This document shows, piece by piece, positions 42,890 to 50,716 of a DNA stretch of 64,000 nt (its first letter is position 1; each line of letters opens with the position of its first letter). The position numbers were made by a program, and so were the translations under genes. The notes beneath the pieces were generated by a model. That model did no database searches, had not been told where the DNA came from, and saw only the letters and a list, made by a program, of their open reading frames with translations. Source of the DNA: Sedimentitalea sp039941015 (GTDB lineage Bacteria; Pseudomonadota; Alphaproteobacteria; Rhodobacterales; Rhodobacteraceae); assembly GCF_039941015.1 (NCBI RefSeq), contig NZ_JBDVFI010000049.1. The stretch is one strand, 5' to 3'.

Positions 42890-43866
42890 TCACGTTTGCA
42901 CATCCCTGGCTCTTGCTGCTCCTCCCTGCTCCTTGGCTGATCTGGCGTTTCATGCCGCCGCACAAGGAACAGGTTGCTGCGATCCGAGTACCGTTCTTTC
43001 GCATGCTGACCGAAGCGGCAGGCGAAACGCCCTCTATCGGTGCAACGGTGTTGCGGCGCGGGTGGCTTCAGATGGGGGCCGCAATCTGTATCTGGGCGCT
43101 AATTGTGCTGGGCCTCGCCCAACCCCAGCAGTCGGGGGAACCTGTGGTGATCGAAAAATCGGCACGCGACATCGTATTGGCGCTCGATATCTCGGGTTCG
43201 ATGGACGAACGCGATTTCGTCGGAGAAGACGGAGAACGGCAACAGCGCCTGGACGCGGTGAAGTCAGTGATGAAAGAGTTCATCGCCGCGCGTGACAGTG
43301 ATCGGATGGCGTTGATCGTGTTTGGGACCAAGGCGTTCGTTCAGGCGCCGTTTACCGAAGACCTGCAGAGTCTGGATGGCTTTCTCGATCAGACACAGGT
43401 GGGCATGGCGGGTCCCAATACGGCAATCGGTGACGCCATCGGGCTTGCGGTGCGCACGTTCGAGGCAAGCGAGGTTGACGAGCGGCTGATTATCCTGCTG
43501 AGCGATGGGGCCGACACCAGCAGCCGCATGACCCCGATCAACGCTGCCACAATTGCGGCGGATCGCGGTGTTGTCATTCAAACCATCGGTGTCGGCGACC
43601 CGGTGGCATCGGGCGAAGACAAGGTGGACCTCGGAGCGCTTGAGGATATCGCGAAACGCACGGGTGGCGCGTTCTTCTTTGCCGATGATGCCAAAGCGCT
43701 GAGCGATATCTATGCGCAGATCGATGAAATGGCACCCCGCATCACCCAAAGCACCAGCTTTCGACCAACCGAGAACCTTTCTTGGATCGCGGCGGGTGCG
43801 GCGCTATTGGTCGGCCTTTGCATCCTGTCACTCTTGACCATCCGAGCACGACGGAGGGTGTCATGA
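42886..43866 (+). CDS. VWA-domain membrane protein (BatA-like)
   Basis: A 326-residue inner-membrane protein. N-terminal helices (about 5-22 and 60-78) precede a von Willebrand A domain with an intact metal-ion site, D-I-S-G-S-M-D at 101-107 (Asp101, Ser103, Ser105), and S-D-G-A-D-T near 206. A C-terminal helix (about 296-316) anchors the domain. It is the BatA-type subunit, overlapping the next gene by four bases. Confidence 0.9.
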   Translation: MITFAHPWLLLLLPAPWLIWRFMPPHKEQVAAIRVPFFRMLTEAAGETPSIGATVLRRGWLQMGAAICIWALIVLGLAQPQQSGEPVVIEKSARDIVLALDISGSMDERDFVGEDGERQQRLDAVKSVMKEFIAARDSDRMALIVFGTKAFVQAPFTEDLQSLDGFLDQTQVGMAGPNTAIGDAIGLAVRTFEASEVDERLIILLSDGADTSSRMTPINAATIAADRGVVIQTIGVGDPVASGEDKVDLGALEDIAKRTGGAFFFADDAKALSDIYAQIDEMAPRITQSTSFRPTENLSWIAAGAALLVGLCILSLLTIRARRRVS

Positions 43867-45386
43867 TCGAGACGCTGGACGCCTTTCATTTCCTGAGGCC
43901 ACTCTGGTTGCTCGGCCTTCTGGCCGTTGCAGCACTCTGGTATCTGGCCCGCCGGCGCAAGGCCGCCAGCGATTTCGAGGCCGTCGAGATCGCCCCCCAT
44001 CTGGCAGACGCGCTAAAGGTTGGCGATGCGGGCACGCGCCGGTTCTATCCGATTGACGGAGTGGCGGCTGGCCTTACGCTTTTGGCTCTCGCCGCTGCCG
44101 GACCAAGCTGGAGCCGCATCCCCAATCCGCTGGTGTCGGAAACCGCTCCGCTTGTCGTGGCGCTGAAGGTTACGGAATCAATGGAAGCGACTGATCTTGC
44201 GCCCTCCCGGCTGGAACGCGCCCGGTTCAAGATCCTCGACCTGATCAACGAACGTGCGGGGGCGCGCACCGCTCTCATCGCCTATGCTGGTTCTGCGCAC
44301 AGGGTTTCCCCCCCGACCGAAGACCCAAACATACTGCAACCGCTGCTGCAGGGATTGAACCCGGCGGTGATGCCTGTGGACGGGGACAATCCGGCCGCCG
44401 CTCTGGCGCTCGCGTTGGAGATCGCCGAAACAACCGAAACGCCGGGCGCCATACTCTTTGTACTGGATGATCTGAACCCGGCGGACATCGCCGCGTTCCA
44501 AGGCTCGGCCGAGACGCCACTGCCACCCATTGTCATGTTGGTCACTTTGCCCGATGGGCAAATTCCGTCACAACTGGACCGGTTGAACGATGTCACCGTC
44601 GTTCCCCTCAGCGCCGATGACAGTGACATAGACCGCATCGAACGTAGCCTGCGATCGGCCCACAAGGCCGCGTTACTGGCGGATGAACGGCTAAAATGGG
44701 AGGATCGTGGCTGGTGGTTCCTCTGGCCTGCAGCGATGCTGGCCCTGTTGTGGTTCCGTCGCGGCTGGACCATGCGGTGGAGCGCGGTTGTGCTGCTGGT
44801 TTTTGGTTTTCAGGTCCCAACAATTGGACAAGCTGAAGGCTGGAAAGACTGGTTCCTGACCGCGGATCAGCAAGGTCATCTGGCGTATCAAAACAAGGAA
44901 TACGCATGGGCGGCAGACCTGTTTGAGGATCCGATGTGGCGTGGACACGCGCAAATGCGCGCCGGTCAATACGCCGAGGCCGCCGAAACCTTTGCCGGGA
45001 TCAGTACGGCGGATGCTGCCTTTGCCGAAGGGCTGTCGCGCATCCGAAACCGCGAGTATCGCCCCGGCGCACGGGCCTTTGAAGAGGCGCTGAAACGGCA
45101 ACCGGATTTCCCGGAGGCCGAAAGAAACCGCGAGATTGCCTGGGCCATCGTCGAATACGTAGAGACCGCGCAGGAGCAATCCGACACCGGAGAAGCGAGC
45201 GGGATTGGTGCCGACGAGGTGGTCTTTGACAACGAATCCCAACGCGGTGCCGACACTCAGGTCGAGGCCCCGACCGAAGACAGCGCACCCCAGACGGCGC
45301 AGCAGTGGATCGACAGCATCGATACCGATATGGGGGATTTCCTGCGCAGCCGTTTTGTTCTGGAAAACAGCGGGGGACCGCAATGA
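43863..45386 (+). CDS. VWA-TPR membrane protein (BatB/BatC-like fusion) with altered MIDAS
   Basis: A 507-residue protein with N-terminal helices, a VWA-like domain, a helix near residues 285-320 and a C-terminal TPR region (about 330-425) ending in a Glu/Gln-rich acidic tail. It combines BatB with the TPR of BatC. The metal site expected as D-x-S-x-S reads A-L-K-V-T-E-S-M-E near 100, so the first Asp is Lys and metal binding is probably lost. The start at 43863 has GGAGGG and overlaps the BatA-like stop; the frame is open 81 bp upstream. Confidence 0.85.
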   Translation: MIETLDAFHFLRPLWLLGLLAVAALWYLARRRKAASDFEAVEIAPHLADALKVGDAGTRRFYPIDGVAAGLTLLALAAAGPSWSRIPNPLVSETAPLVVALKVTESMEATDLAPSRLERARFKILDLINERAGARTALIAYAGSAHRVSPPTEDPNILQPLLQGLNPAVMPVDGDNPAAALALALEIAETTETPGAILFVLDDLNPADIAAFQGSAETPLPPIVMLVTLPDGQIPSQLDRLNDVTVVPLSADDSDIDRIERSLRSAHKAALLADERLKWEDRGWWFLWPAAMLALLWFRRGWTMRWSAVVLLVFGFQVPTIGQAEGWKDWFLTADQQGHLAYQNKEYAWAADLFEDPMWRGHAQMRAGQYAEAAETFAGISTADAAFAEGLSRIRNREYRPGARAFEEALKRQPDFPEAERNREIAWAIVEYVETAQEQSDTGEASGIGADEVVFDNESQRGADTQVEAPTEDSAPQTAQQWIDSIDTDMGDFLRSRFVLENSGGPQ

Positions 45387-46636
45387 TCCGGCTGCTTGCC
45401 TCAACGTTTATCCTGTTGTTTTTTGCGAGTGGTTTTGCCATCGCACAAGAGCCCGAAATCAGCTTCGAGTTTGAAAACGACTCGGTCATCGTCGGCCAAC
45501 CGCTGGTCTTGCGCATAAAGGTGCTCGTACCAACGTGGATGCCAAGCTCACCGGATTTTCCGACACTCGAGGTTCCTTCGCTGATGGTGCGTCTGCCGGA
45601 GCGCGCCACCACCCCGATCAGTGAACGGATTGAAGGGGAAACATGGTCAGGTGTACAGCGCGCCTATCGCTTGTATCCGCTGGCGCCCGGTGACTATCGC
45701 CTGCCTGCGGGCGAGGCTGCGATCACCTATGCCGATCCCGGCAGCACCGATCCGATCGCCTTTTCTGCCCCGCTCCCCGACATCAGGTTCGTGGCGTCCC
45801 TTCCGGCGGGTGCTGAGAGCCTGTCGCCGCCTGTTCTCGCCAATGGTTTCACGCTTGAACAGAAAATCGAAGGTGAAAGCGAACTGACCGTGGGCGATGC
45901 GATCACCCGAACACTGATCGCACACATCGACGGTACAACTCCGGTCCTGATCCCGCAGCTTGCCCCCGAAAGCCCGGGCACCGCGTTGCGTGCTTATCCC
46001 AAGGACCCGGTCGTCACAGAAACCGAAAACAGGGGCGATTTGTCAGGCACCCGCACAGAGATCACAACCTATGTGGCACAGACCGATGGCACCTTGGTTC
46101 TCCCAGACGTTTCCATAGACTGGTTCAATCTGGAGAGCGGCAAGATCGAAACCGCATCGGTGCCCGAGGTTACATTGACGGTGACGGGCGCACCGCCCAA
46201 ACCGACCGATCCCGCCGATGTTGCGGAATGGCTCGCCTTGGCGGCTTTGGCTCTGGCGATCGGTTGGGGCGTCGGCAAATGGGCCCGGCCAACCATCAGC
46301 AGCCGAATTGAGGCCTTGCGCGACCGCTGGCACCGCTCAGAACGATACGCCCATCGCGCCGTGCTTGCGGCGATTGCAGATCAGGATCTCTCTGCAGCGA
46401 TGATCCAGATGGATCACTGGAAATCATTTGTTCCAGCAGGCGATACTGCCGACTTCCGACAACTGGACACCGCCCTCGCCGGCGTCGGTGCCGCGCGGTT
46501 CGGCGGTGAAACGCAATCGGATATGACACTTCAGTGGCGGCAAGTCAGCGTGGCTTATGGCAAGGCACGTGCACAGATGCGCACCATGCTTCGCGCGACC
46601 TCAACAGGATCAAATCTGCCTCCGCTCAACCCTTGA
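45383..46636 (+). CDS. BatD-like secreted membrane protein
   Basis: A 417-residue protein with a signal peptide (ending G-F-A-I-A-Q near 22), a large periplasmic Ig-like beta domain region including F-E-F-E-N-D-S-V-I-V-G-Q-P-L near 28-41, and a transmembrane helix near 280-298 before a basic cytoplasmic tail. This is the BatD (oxygen tolerance) layout. It closes the MoxR-DUF58-DUF4381-BatA-BatB-BatD operon, whose members are thought to form a membrane complex for envelope stress or protein maturation. Confidence 0.85.
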   Translation: MIRLLASTFILLFFASGFAIAQEPEISFEFENDSVIVGQPLVLRIKVLVPTWMPSSPDFPTLEVPSLMVRLPERATTPISERIEGETWSGVQRAYRLYPLAPGDYRLPAGEAAITYADPGSTDPIAFSAPLPDIRFVASLPAGAESLSPPVLANGFTLEQKIEGESELTVGDAITRTLIAHIDGTTPVLIPQLAPESPGTALRAYPKDPVVTETENRGDLSGTRTEITTYVAQTDGTLVLPDVSIDWFNLESGKIETASVPEVTLTVTGAPPKPTDPADVAEWLALAALALAIGWGVGKWARPTISSRIEALRDRWHRSERYAHRAVLAAIADQDLSAAMIQMDHWKSFVPAGDTADFRQLDTALAGVGAARFGGETQSDMTLQWRQVSVAYGKARAQMRTMLRATSTGSNLPPLNP

Positions 46637-46751
46637 ACTATACTAAACCTCGCACCTTCGGCCAACCCGATACCGATGGCGCACAGAGCATCGCTCAAAT
46701 CAGTTGCGCGAATCAATCTGATCACCTAAACGCCGCGACATAGTGAAGGCT

Positions 46752-46920
46752 ATGCCGGGAGAAGGCGGGTTACACCGCCGCCGAAGGAGCAACCGCCCCG
46801 GAAACTCTCAGGTCCAAGGACCGGTATGGCTGAAACACTCCGGAAAGCGGCTCGAAAGGCCCACCGTAGGAGAAAGCCCGGATATCGGGCGAAGCTCTCA
46901 GGTTCCATGCACGGAGGGGG
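46752..46920 (+). promoter_or_regulatory. Tandem glycine riboswitch
   Basis: Two glycine aptamers are readable. Aptamer 1 (about 46755-46840) has GGGAG, a GGCGG/CCGCC stem, GCCGAAGGAGCAA and AAACTCTCAGG followed by CAAGGACCG. Aptamer 2 (about 46841-46920) has the linked GGAAAGCGG start, CCACCGTAGGAGAAA, a CCCG/CGGG stem and GAAGCTCTCAGGTTCC, closing with ACGGAGGGGG. A small GC-rich hairpin (GCGGC/GCCGC at about 46924-46937) lies between aptamer 2 and the ribosome site of the DadA-like gene. Activation by glycine is the usual mode, but direction of control is inferred. Confidence 0.93.
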
Positions 46921-46956
46921 CACGCGGCAGACGCCGCACGTGCAAGGAGCATGTCC

Positions 46957-48201
46957 ATGACCAAAGTTGCCGTTATCGGCGCCGGTGTGACCGGCCTCAC
47001 CACCGCCTATGAATTGCTGGATCGCGGTTTTGAGGTGACCGTCTTTGACCGCCACCGCTATGCCGCGATGGAAACCAGCTTTGCCAACGGTGGCCAGTTG
47101 TCCGCCTCGAACGCCGAGGTCTGGACCCAGTGGGGCACAGTCCTGAAGGGTCTGAAATGGATGCTGCAGGCGGACGCGCCGCTGTTGGTGAACCCCGCCC
47201 CGACCCTGCACAAGATGCGCTGGATGGCAGAGTTTCTGTCAAACATCCCACGCTACAAGCAGAACACGGTCGAAACTGTCCGTTTGGCCATTGCCGCCCG
47301 CGCCGTGCTGTTTGAAATGGCCGACCGCGAAGGTATCGATTTCGATCTGGAACGTCGGGGCATCCTGCATTTCTATGATCACGCAAGCGACTTGGCGCAT
47401 GCCCGCAAAGTCAATGCCCTGCTGGCCGAAGGTGGCCTTACCCGCCGCGAAATCGCACCCGAAGAAATCCGCGACGTCGAACCGGCCCTGCATGGCGATT
47501 TCGTTGGCGGGTTTCTGACTGAATCCGACAGCTCCGGTGACATCCACAAATTCACGATGGGTCTGTCCCGCGCCTGCGCCCGTCGCGGTGCAACATTGCG
47601 TTTTGGCGCAGAGGTGGAAAGCCTTTCTGCAGAGAACGGCGTCGTGCGTGTGACCGAGGCAGGTCGCGACGAAATCTTTGACGCGGTTGTTGTCAGCGCC
47701 GGTATCAAAAGCCGAGGATTTGCCCAGCAACTCGGGGATCGCGTCAATATCTATCCTGTCAAAGGGTACTCGGTCACCGTCAACCTTGATGACGCGGAAA
47801 GTCAGGCTGCTGCACCCTGGATCAGCTTGCTGGATGATCGCTCCAAGATCGTGGCCAGCCGATTTGGCGCCAACCGTTTTCGCATTGCCGGAACTGCCGA
47901 GTTCAACGGCGACAACCGTGACATTCGCGCCGACCGCATACGTCCGCTGACCGAGTGGTGCGAACGCCACTTCCCCGGCATATCGACCGAAAACGTGACG
48001 CCATGGGCTGGCCTGCGGCCCATGATGCCATCAATGCTGCCTCGCGTCGGAACCGGTCAAGCGCCGGGCGTGTTTTACAACACCGGACATGGCCATCTTG
48101 GCTGGACCCTCTCAGCAGCGACCGCCCGCATCGTTGCCGCCAAAGTCGCAGAAACCCATGGAACCGCGCGCGGCCACCAACAACCGGCAATCGCCGCCTG
48201 A
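46957..48201 (+). CDS. D-amino-acid dehydrogenase-like FAD enzyme (DadA family)
   Basis: FAD oxidoreductase of 414 residues in the DAO superfamily. The N-terminal V-A-V-I-G-A-G-V-T-G-L-T-T-A-Y binds FAD, F-A-N-G-G-Q-L-S near 44-51 is the DadA signature and G-H-G-H-L-G-W-T-L near 378-386 the C-terminal flavin contact. Substrates would be D-amino acids or glycine, fitting control by the glycine riboswitch immediately upstream. ATG 46957 was chosen because AAGGAG lies seven bases away; the ATG six bases earlier is only one base from that site. A 12-bp hairpin follows. Confidence 0.9.
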   Translation: MTKVAVIGAGVTGLTTAYELLDRGFEVTVFDRHRYAAMETSFANGGQLSASNAEVWTQWGTVLKGLKWMLQADAPLLVNPAPTLHKMRWMAEFLSNIPRYKQNTVETVRLAIAARAVLFEMADREGIDFDLERRGILHFYDHASDLAHARKVNALLAEGGLTRREIAPEEIRDVEPALHGDFVGGFLTESDSSGDIHKFTMGLSRACARRGATLRFGAEVESLSAENGVVRVTEAGRDEIFDAVVVSAGIKSRGFAQQLGDRVNIYPVKGYSVTVNLDDAESQAAAPWISLLDDRSKIVASRFGANRFRIAGTAEFNGDNRDIRADRIRPLTEWCERHFPGISTENVTPWAGLRPMMPSMLPRVGTGQAPGVFYNTGHGHLGWTLSAATARIVAAKVAETHGTARGHQQPAIAA

Positions 48202-48214
48202 TCAGACAACTCGC

Positions 48215-48247
48215 CGTTCCCTGCCGCGCACGCGTCGGCAGGGAACG
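48215..48247 (+). terminator. Hairpin after the DadA-like gene
   Basis: Perfect 12-bp stem CGTTCCCTGCCG (48215-48226) with complement at 48236-48247, 9-nt loop, 13 bp after the stop; no U-run. Confidence 0.65.
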
Positions 48248-48443
48248 ACGCGGAGAACCGCAGCGATCGCTCCGAACTCAGAAAACTTGCCTATTCCCAC
48301 GCTGCGAGAAGCTTCCGATTCTCCTTGATCGATAGTTCGGCACAACCTCATGTTCGAGCGGCTTGCCCTCGGATCGTTGCATTCCGCCCAGGCGCTGCCG
48401 CAATCACCTTTTCCAAACGGACGCAGCCTAGTAAGACAAGGGC

Positions 48444-48785
48444 ATGTCGGATCCTCTGGATACAGTCTTTGCCGCCCTTGCCGACCCGACCCGTCGGGCG
48501 ATCCTGTCCATGTTGCTCGAAGACGACATGGCCGTGACCGACGTGGCAACCCCGTTTGAGATGTCGCTGGCCGCAATCTCAAAGCATCTGACCATCCTCA
48601 CCCGCGCAGGCCTGATCAGCCAGGAAAAGCGCGGGCGCGTTAAGTGGTGCAAACTCGAACCCGACGCCCTGCGTGGCGCATCCGTCTGGATGCAGGGATT
48701 TGGCCAGTTCGAGCCTGTCAACCTCGAGGCGTTCGAGCGGTTCTTGGTACAGGAGCTGGGCGAAGCTGTCAAACTGACCGAATAG
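48444..48785 (+). CDS. ArsR-family transcriptional regulator
   Basis: Winged-helix regulator of 113 residues. It opens D-T-V-F-A-A-L-A-D-P-T-R-R-A-I-L, the ArsR-family first-helix signature, and the recognition helix region M-S-L-A-A-I-S-K-H-L-T-I-L-T-R-A-G-L-I near 39-57 is intact. There is no Cys cluster of the E-L-C-V-C-D type, so it is probably a non-metal ArsR-like repressor. In related genomes such regulators often sit beside SRPBCC or DoxX genes; here a broken DoxX-like gene lies 350 bp downstream on the other strand. Confidence 0.88.
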   Translation: MSDPLDTVFAALADPTRRAILSMLLEDDMAVTDVATPFEMSLAAISKHLTILTRAGLISQEKRGRVKWCKLEPDALRGASVWMQGFGQFEPVNLEAFERFLVQELGEAVKLTE

Positions 48786-49131
48786 GCTTCGAGCATACAT
48801 CCTACATCGAAATAAAACTTTACAATATCCGGTTTGAGCCCTCTCTGAGAATTCGATTTTCTCGCTGCGTGCGCACGCAGCGTAAATATTTCTGCATGAG
48901 CACGAAATTCCATGACACAGCGCGGCGGCAATTTCGGCCATTCGTGAATCACGCAGCATTTTTATCGGGAAGAGTTTACTGGATGCGGGACCTTCCAGAC
49001 CTTGGCGTGGATCAGCCCTCCTGGCGCTTTCGGCTCTCTCCTACCATTCCGGCGGACATCTATAACGGTAGCGTTCTCAAATGCCGTCATCTGAAAAATT
49101 CATTTGGGAATGCCGATTTAACTTGAGCGAT
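48786..49131. other. Non-coding interval after the ArsR gene
   Basis: No gene supported. The only open frame (about 76 codons from 48897) has no recognisable features or ribosome site. The local base composition is visibly lower in GC than the flanking operons. Confidence 0.5.
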
Positions 49132-49498
49132 CTACGTGAAGACCAAACTGATGCTGCTCCAACTGTGCCAAAGCACGAATATGGACAGAGCCGCTGTAGT
49201 CATGGCGGAACACCATCTTTCCAAGTGTCGAACACCAGATGGCAAACGATAGCGCCGGTGGAAGTTCCCAAAAGTGCGCCCCCCCAAGTGGGCCAAGCCA
49301 GAATCCCTAGAATCAGATACAGACGGTGCCGAACATTTCTGCAAGACCAACCAGAAACATGATCTTCCTTTTCATGCCGTAGCTTTCGAACATTGCAAGC
49401 TGCGTTTCGAAGATCTTCTGTTGCCAACCGGCGAATTTGATCGAACTTTTTGGCAGGAAATAAGCCGACAAGAGACCCACGATTATGCTGATTGTCAT
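49132..49498 (-). pseudogene. DoxX-like membrane protein gene with two frameshifts
   Basis: Reading the minus strand from ATG 49498 gives M-T-I-S-I-I-V-G-L-L-S-A-Y-F and K-F-A-G-W near residues 21-25, then V-G-L-A-E-M-F-G-T-V, the DoxX-like pattern, before a stop near 49312. The protein resumes one frame over (I-L-G-I-L-A-W-P-T-W-G-G-A-L-L-G, then A-I-V-C-H-L) and shifts again near 49202 to M-T-T-A-A-L-S-I-F-V-L-W. Each break is explained by loss of a single base. Two independent lesions make a true pseudogene more likely than sequencing error. Confidence 0.7.
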
Positions 49499-50525
49499 TG
49501 TTTCTGTTCTCTATATGCGCGCCGGAAATCCGAGGGGATTGGCCGGTCCATCGTCGGAAGGCTCGTGAAAACACAGTCGGATCCGAGAAACCAAGTTGCT
49601 GTGCCGTTTCGCTCACCGAGCAGTACTTTGCGCCGAGCAGGTCAAACGCGATGTCCCGCTTGACGCGGGCTATGACCGTCGAGGTTGTCTCGCCACGTTC
49701 GGACAGGCGCGCGTTCAGGGTGTTTGGGTGCAGTCCGACAAGGCGCGCAGCCTGTTCCGCCGAGAAATGCGGATCAGACGCCCGCGACCGAACCATGCCC
49801 TCGAACCCTGCCAGAAAATCGATGGGTGCAGCAAGGTCGCTATCGGTCGGGTGATACTCGCGGCCATTCTCCAGCGCTTCCACGGTCAGGCGGTGATTGA
49901 GCCACGCCGATGGGAATCGGATGGAAAAGCCCCGCTCGTCTGATGGAATGCCGGTTATCCCATAGAACTGCTTTGACAGCACGCCCGGGTCGGCAAGTTG
50001 CAGCACAATCTCGCGCGGGTCCCAGCGGAAATCGAGCACCCGCTGCAAAAGCGAAATCCAGATTCCGATCGTGAACCCATCGGCCTGTGCGGGCGAATGC
50101 GAGGCGCGGAAATGGCGGCGGGCCGCAAAGTACGCATCACCATCCTCGACCAGCAGAGACTGGGATACTGCGTTGGATTCCCTTGAGACGATCTGGGTGA
50201 AGCGAGTGAACAGGTCGCCAAGCGTCATCGCCTCGGCAAGCATCTGCCCCTTTGGGAGGAAGCTCTTGAGATCGACCGTCTGGCCAACCTTGATACAAAA
50301 ATCCGGACCCTCAACGGCAGCGGCGGCATCGAAGGCGGCATAGACGACGTCGTGCGACAGGAAGCTTTCCGCGGTGACGATTTGCACCGCATCAACGCCG
50401 AGATGTGCAAAAACCTCGTCCGGATCCCGCCCCCGCGCGCGCAGTGCTGCAACCACCGGCGCCAGCACTGTTGCCCGCACCAATGGCAGATCAGAGTCTT
50501 TAGGTGTTTTGCGATTTCCAAACAT
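49200..50525 (-). CDS. AraC-family transcriptional regulator with read-through C-terminus
   Basis: AraC/XylS regulator. The N-terminal region (about 15-190) resembles the arabinose_bd type seen in OruR/ArgR-like regulators. The C-terminal double helix-turn-helix (about 250-330) includes A-A-R-L-V-G-L-H-P-N-T-L-N near 260 and L-G-F-S-D-P-T-V-F-S-R-A-F-R-R-W-T-G near 312-329. The conserved domain ends near base 49535, yet the frame continues for about 110 further residues of non-AraC sequence into the broken DoxX gene. The start at 50525 has GGGAG; the frame opens slightly upstream. It is divergent from the amidohydrolase gene. Confidence 0.82.
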   Translation of the reverse strand: MFGNRKTPKDSDLPLVRATVLAPVVAALRARGRDPDEVFAHLGVDAVQIVTAESFLSHDVVYAAFDAAAAVEGPDFCIKVGQTVDLKSFLPKGQMLAEAMTLGDLFTRFTQIVSRESNAVSQSLLVEDGDAYFAARRHFRASHSPAQADGFTIGIWISLLQRVLDFRWDPREIVLQLADPGVLSKQFYGITGIPSDERGFSIRFPSAWLNHRLTVEALENGREYHPTDSDLAAPIDFLAGFEGMVRSRASDPHFSAEQAARLVGLHPNTLNARLSERGETTSTVIARVKRDIAFDLLGAKYCSVSETAQQLGFSDPTVFSRAFRRWTGQSPRISGAHIENRNNDNQHNRGSLVGLFPAKKFDQIRRLATEDLRNAACNVRKLRHEKEDHVSGWSCRNVRHRLYLILGILAWPTWGGALLGTSTGAIVCHLVFDTWKDGVPP

Positions 50526-50591
50526 TCTTGCTCCCAATTCCCGGAAACCTGCCATCGCGGCACAAGCCAATCCAGAAAAAAGTTGCGAAAC

Positions 50592-50623
50592 CTGACCGTA
50601 ACCTAATTAGGAAATTTCTGACC
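50592..50623. promoter_or_regulatory. CTGACC direct repeats around a CCTAATTAGG palindrome
   Basis: Two CTGACC hexamers (50592-50597 and 50618-50623) flank a perfect 10-bp palindrome (50602-50611) in the divergent region between the AraC-type regulator and the amidohydrolase gene. Spaced direct repeats suit AraC-type binding; unverified. Confidence 0.35.
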
Positions 50624-50716
50624 TGAGTAGATAGTCAGGCATTCCGCGCGAGAAGTTGCCATAGTCTGGAGAGGAAGAGGTCGATTCAAAGTCGATCATG
50701 CATTCAGGGAGCTAAT

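Noticed and set aside
48897..49126. Small plus-strand open frame of about 76 codons
   Set aside because: No ribosome site, no recognisable motif, and it lies in a decayed, lower-GC interval.
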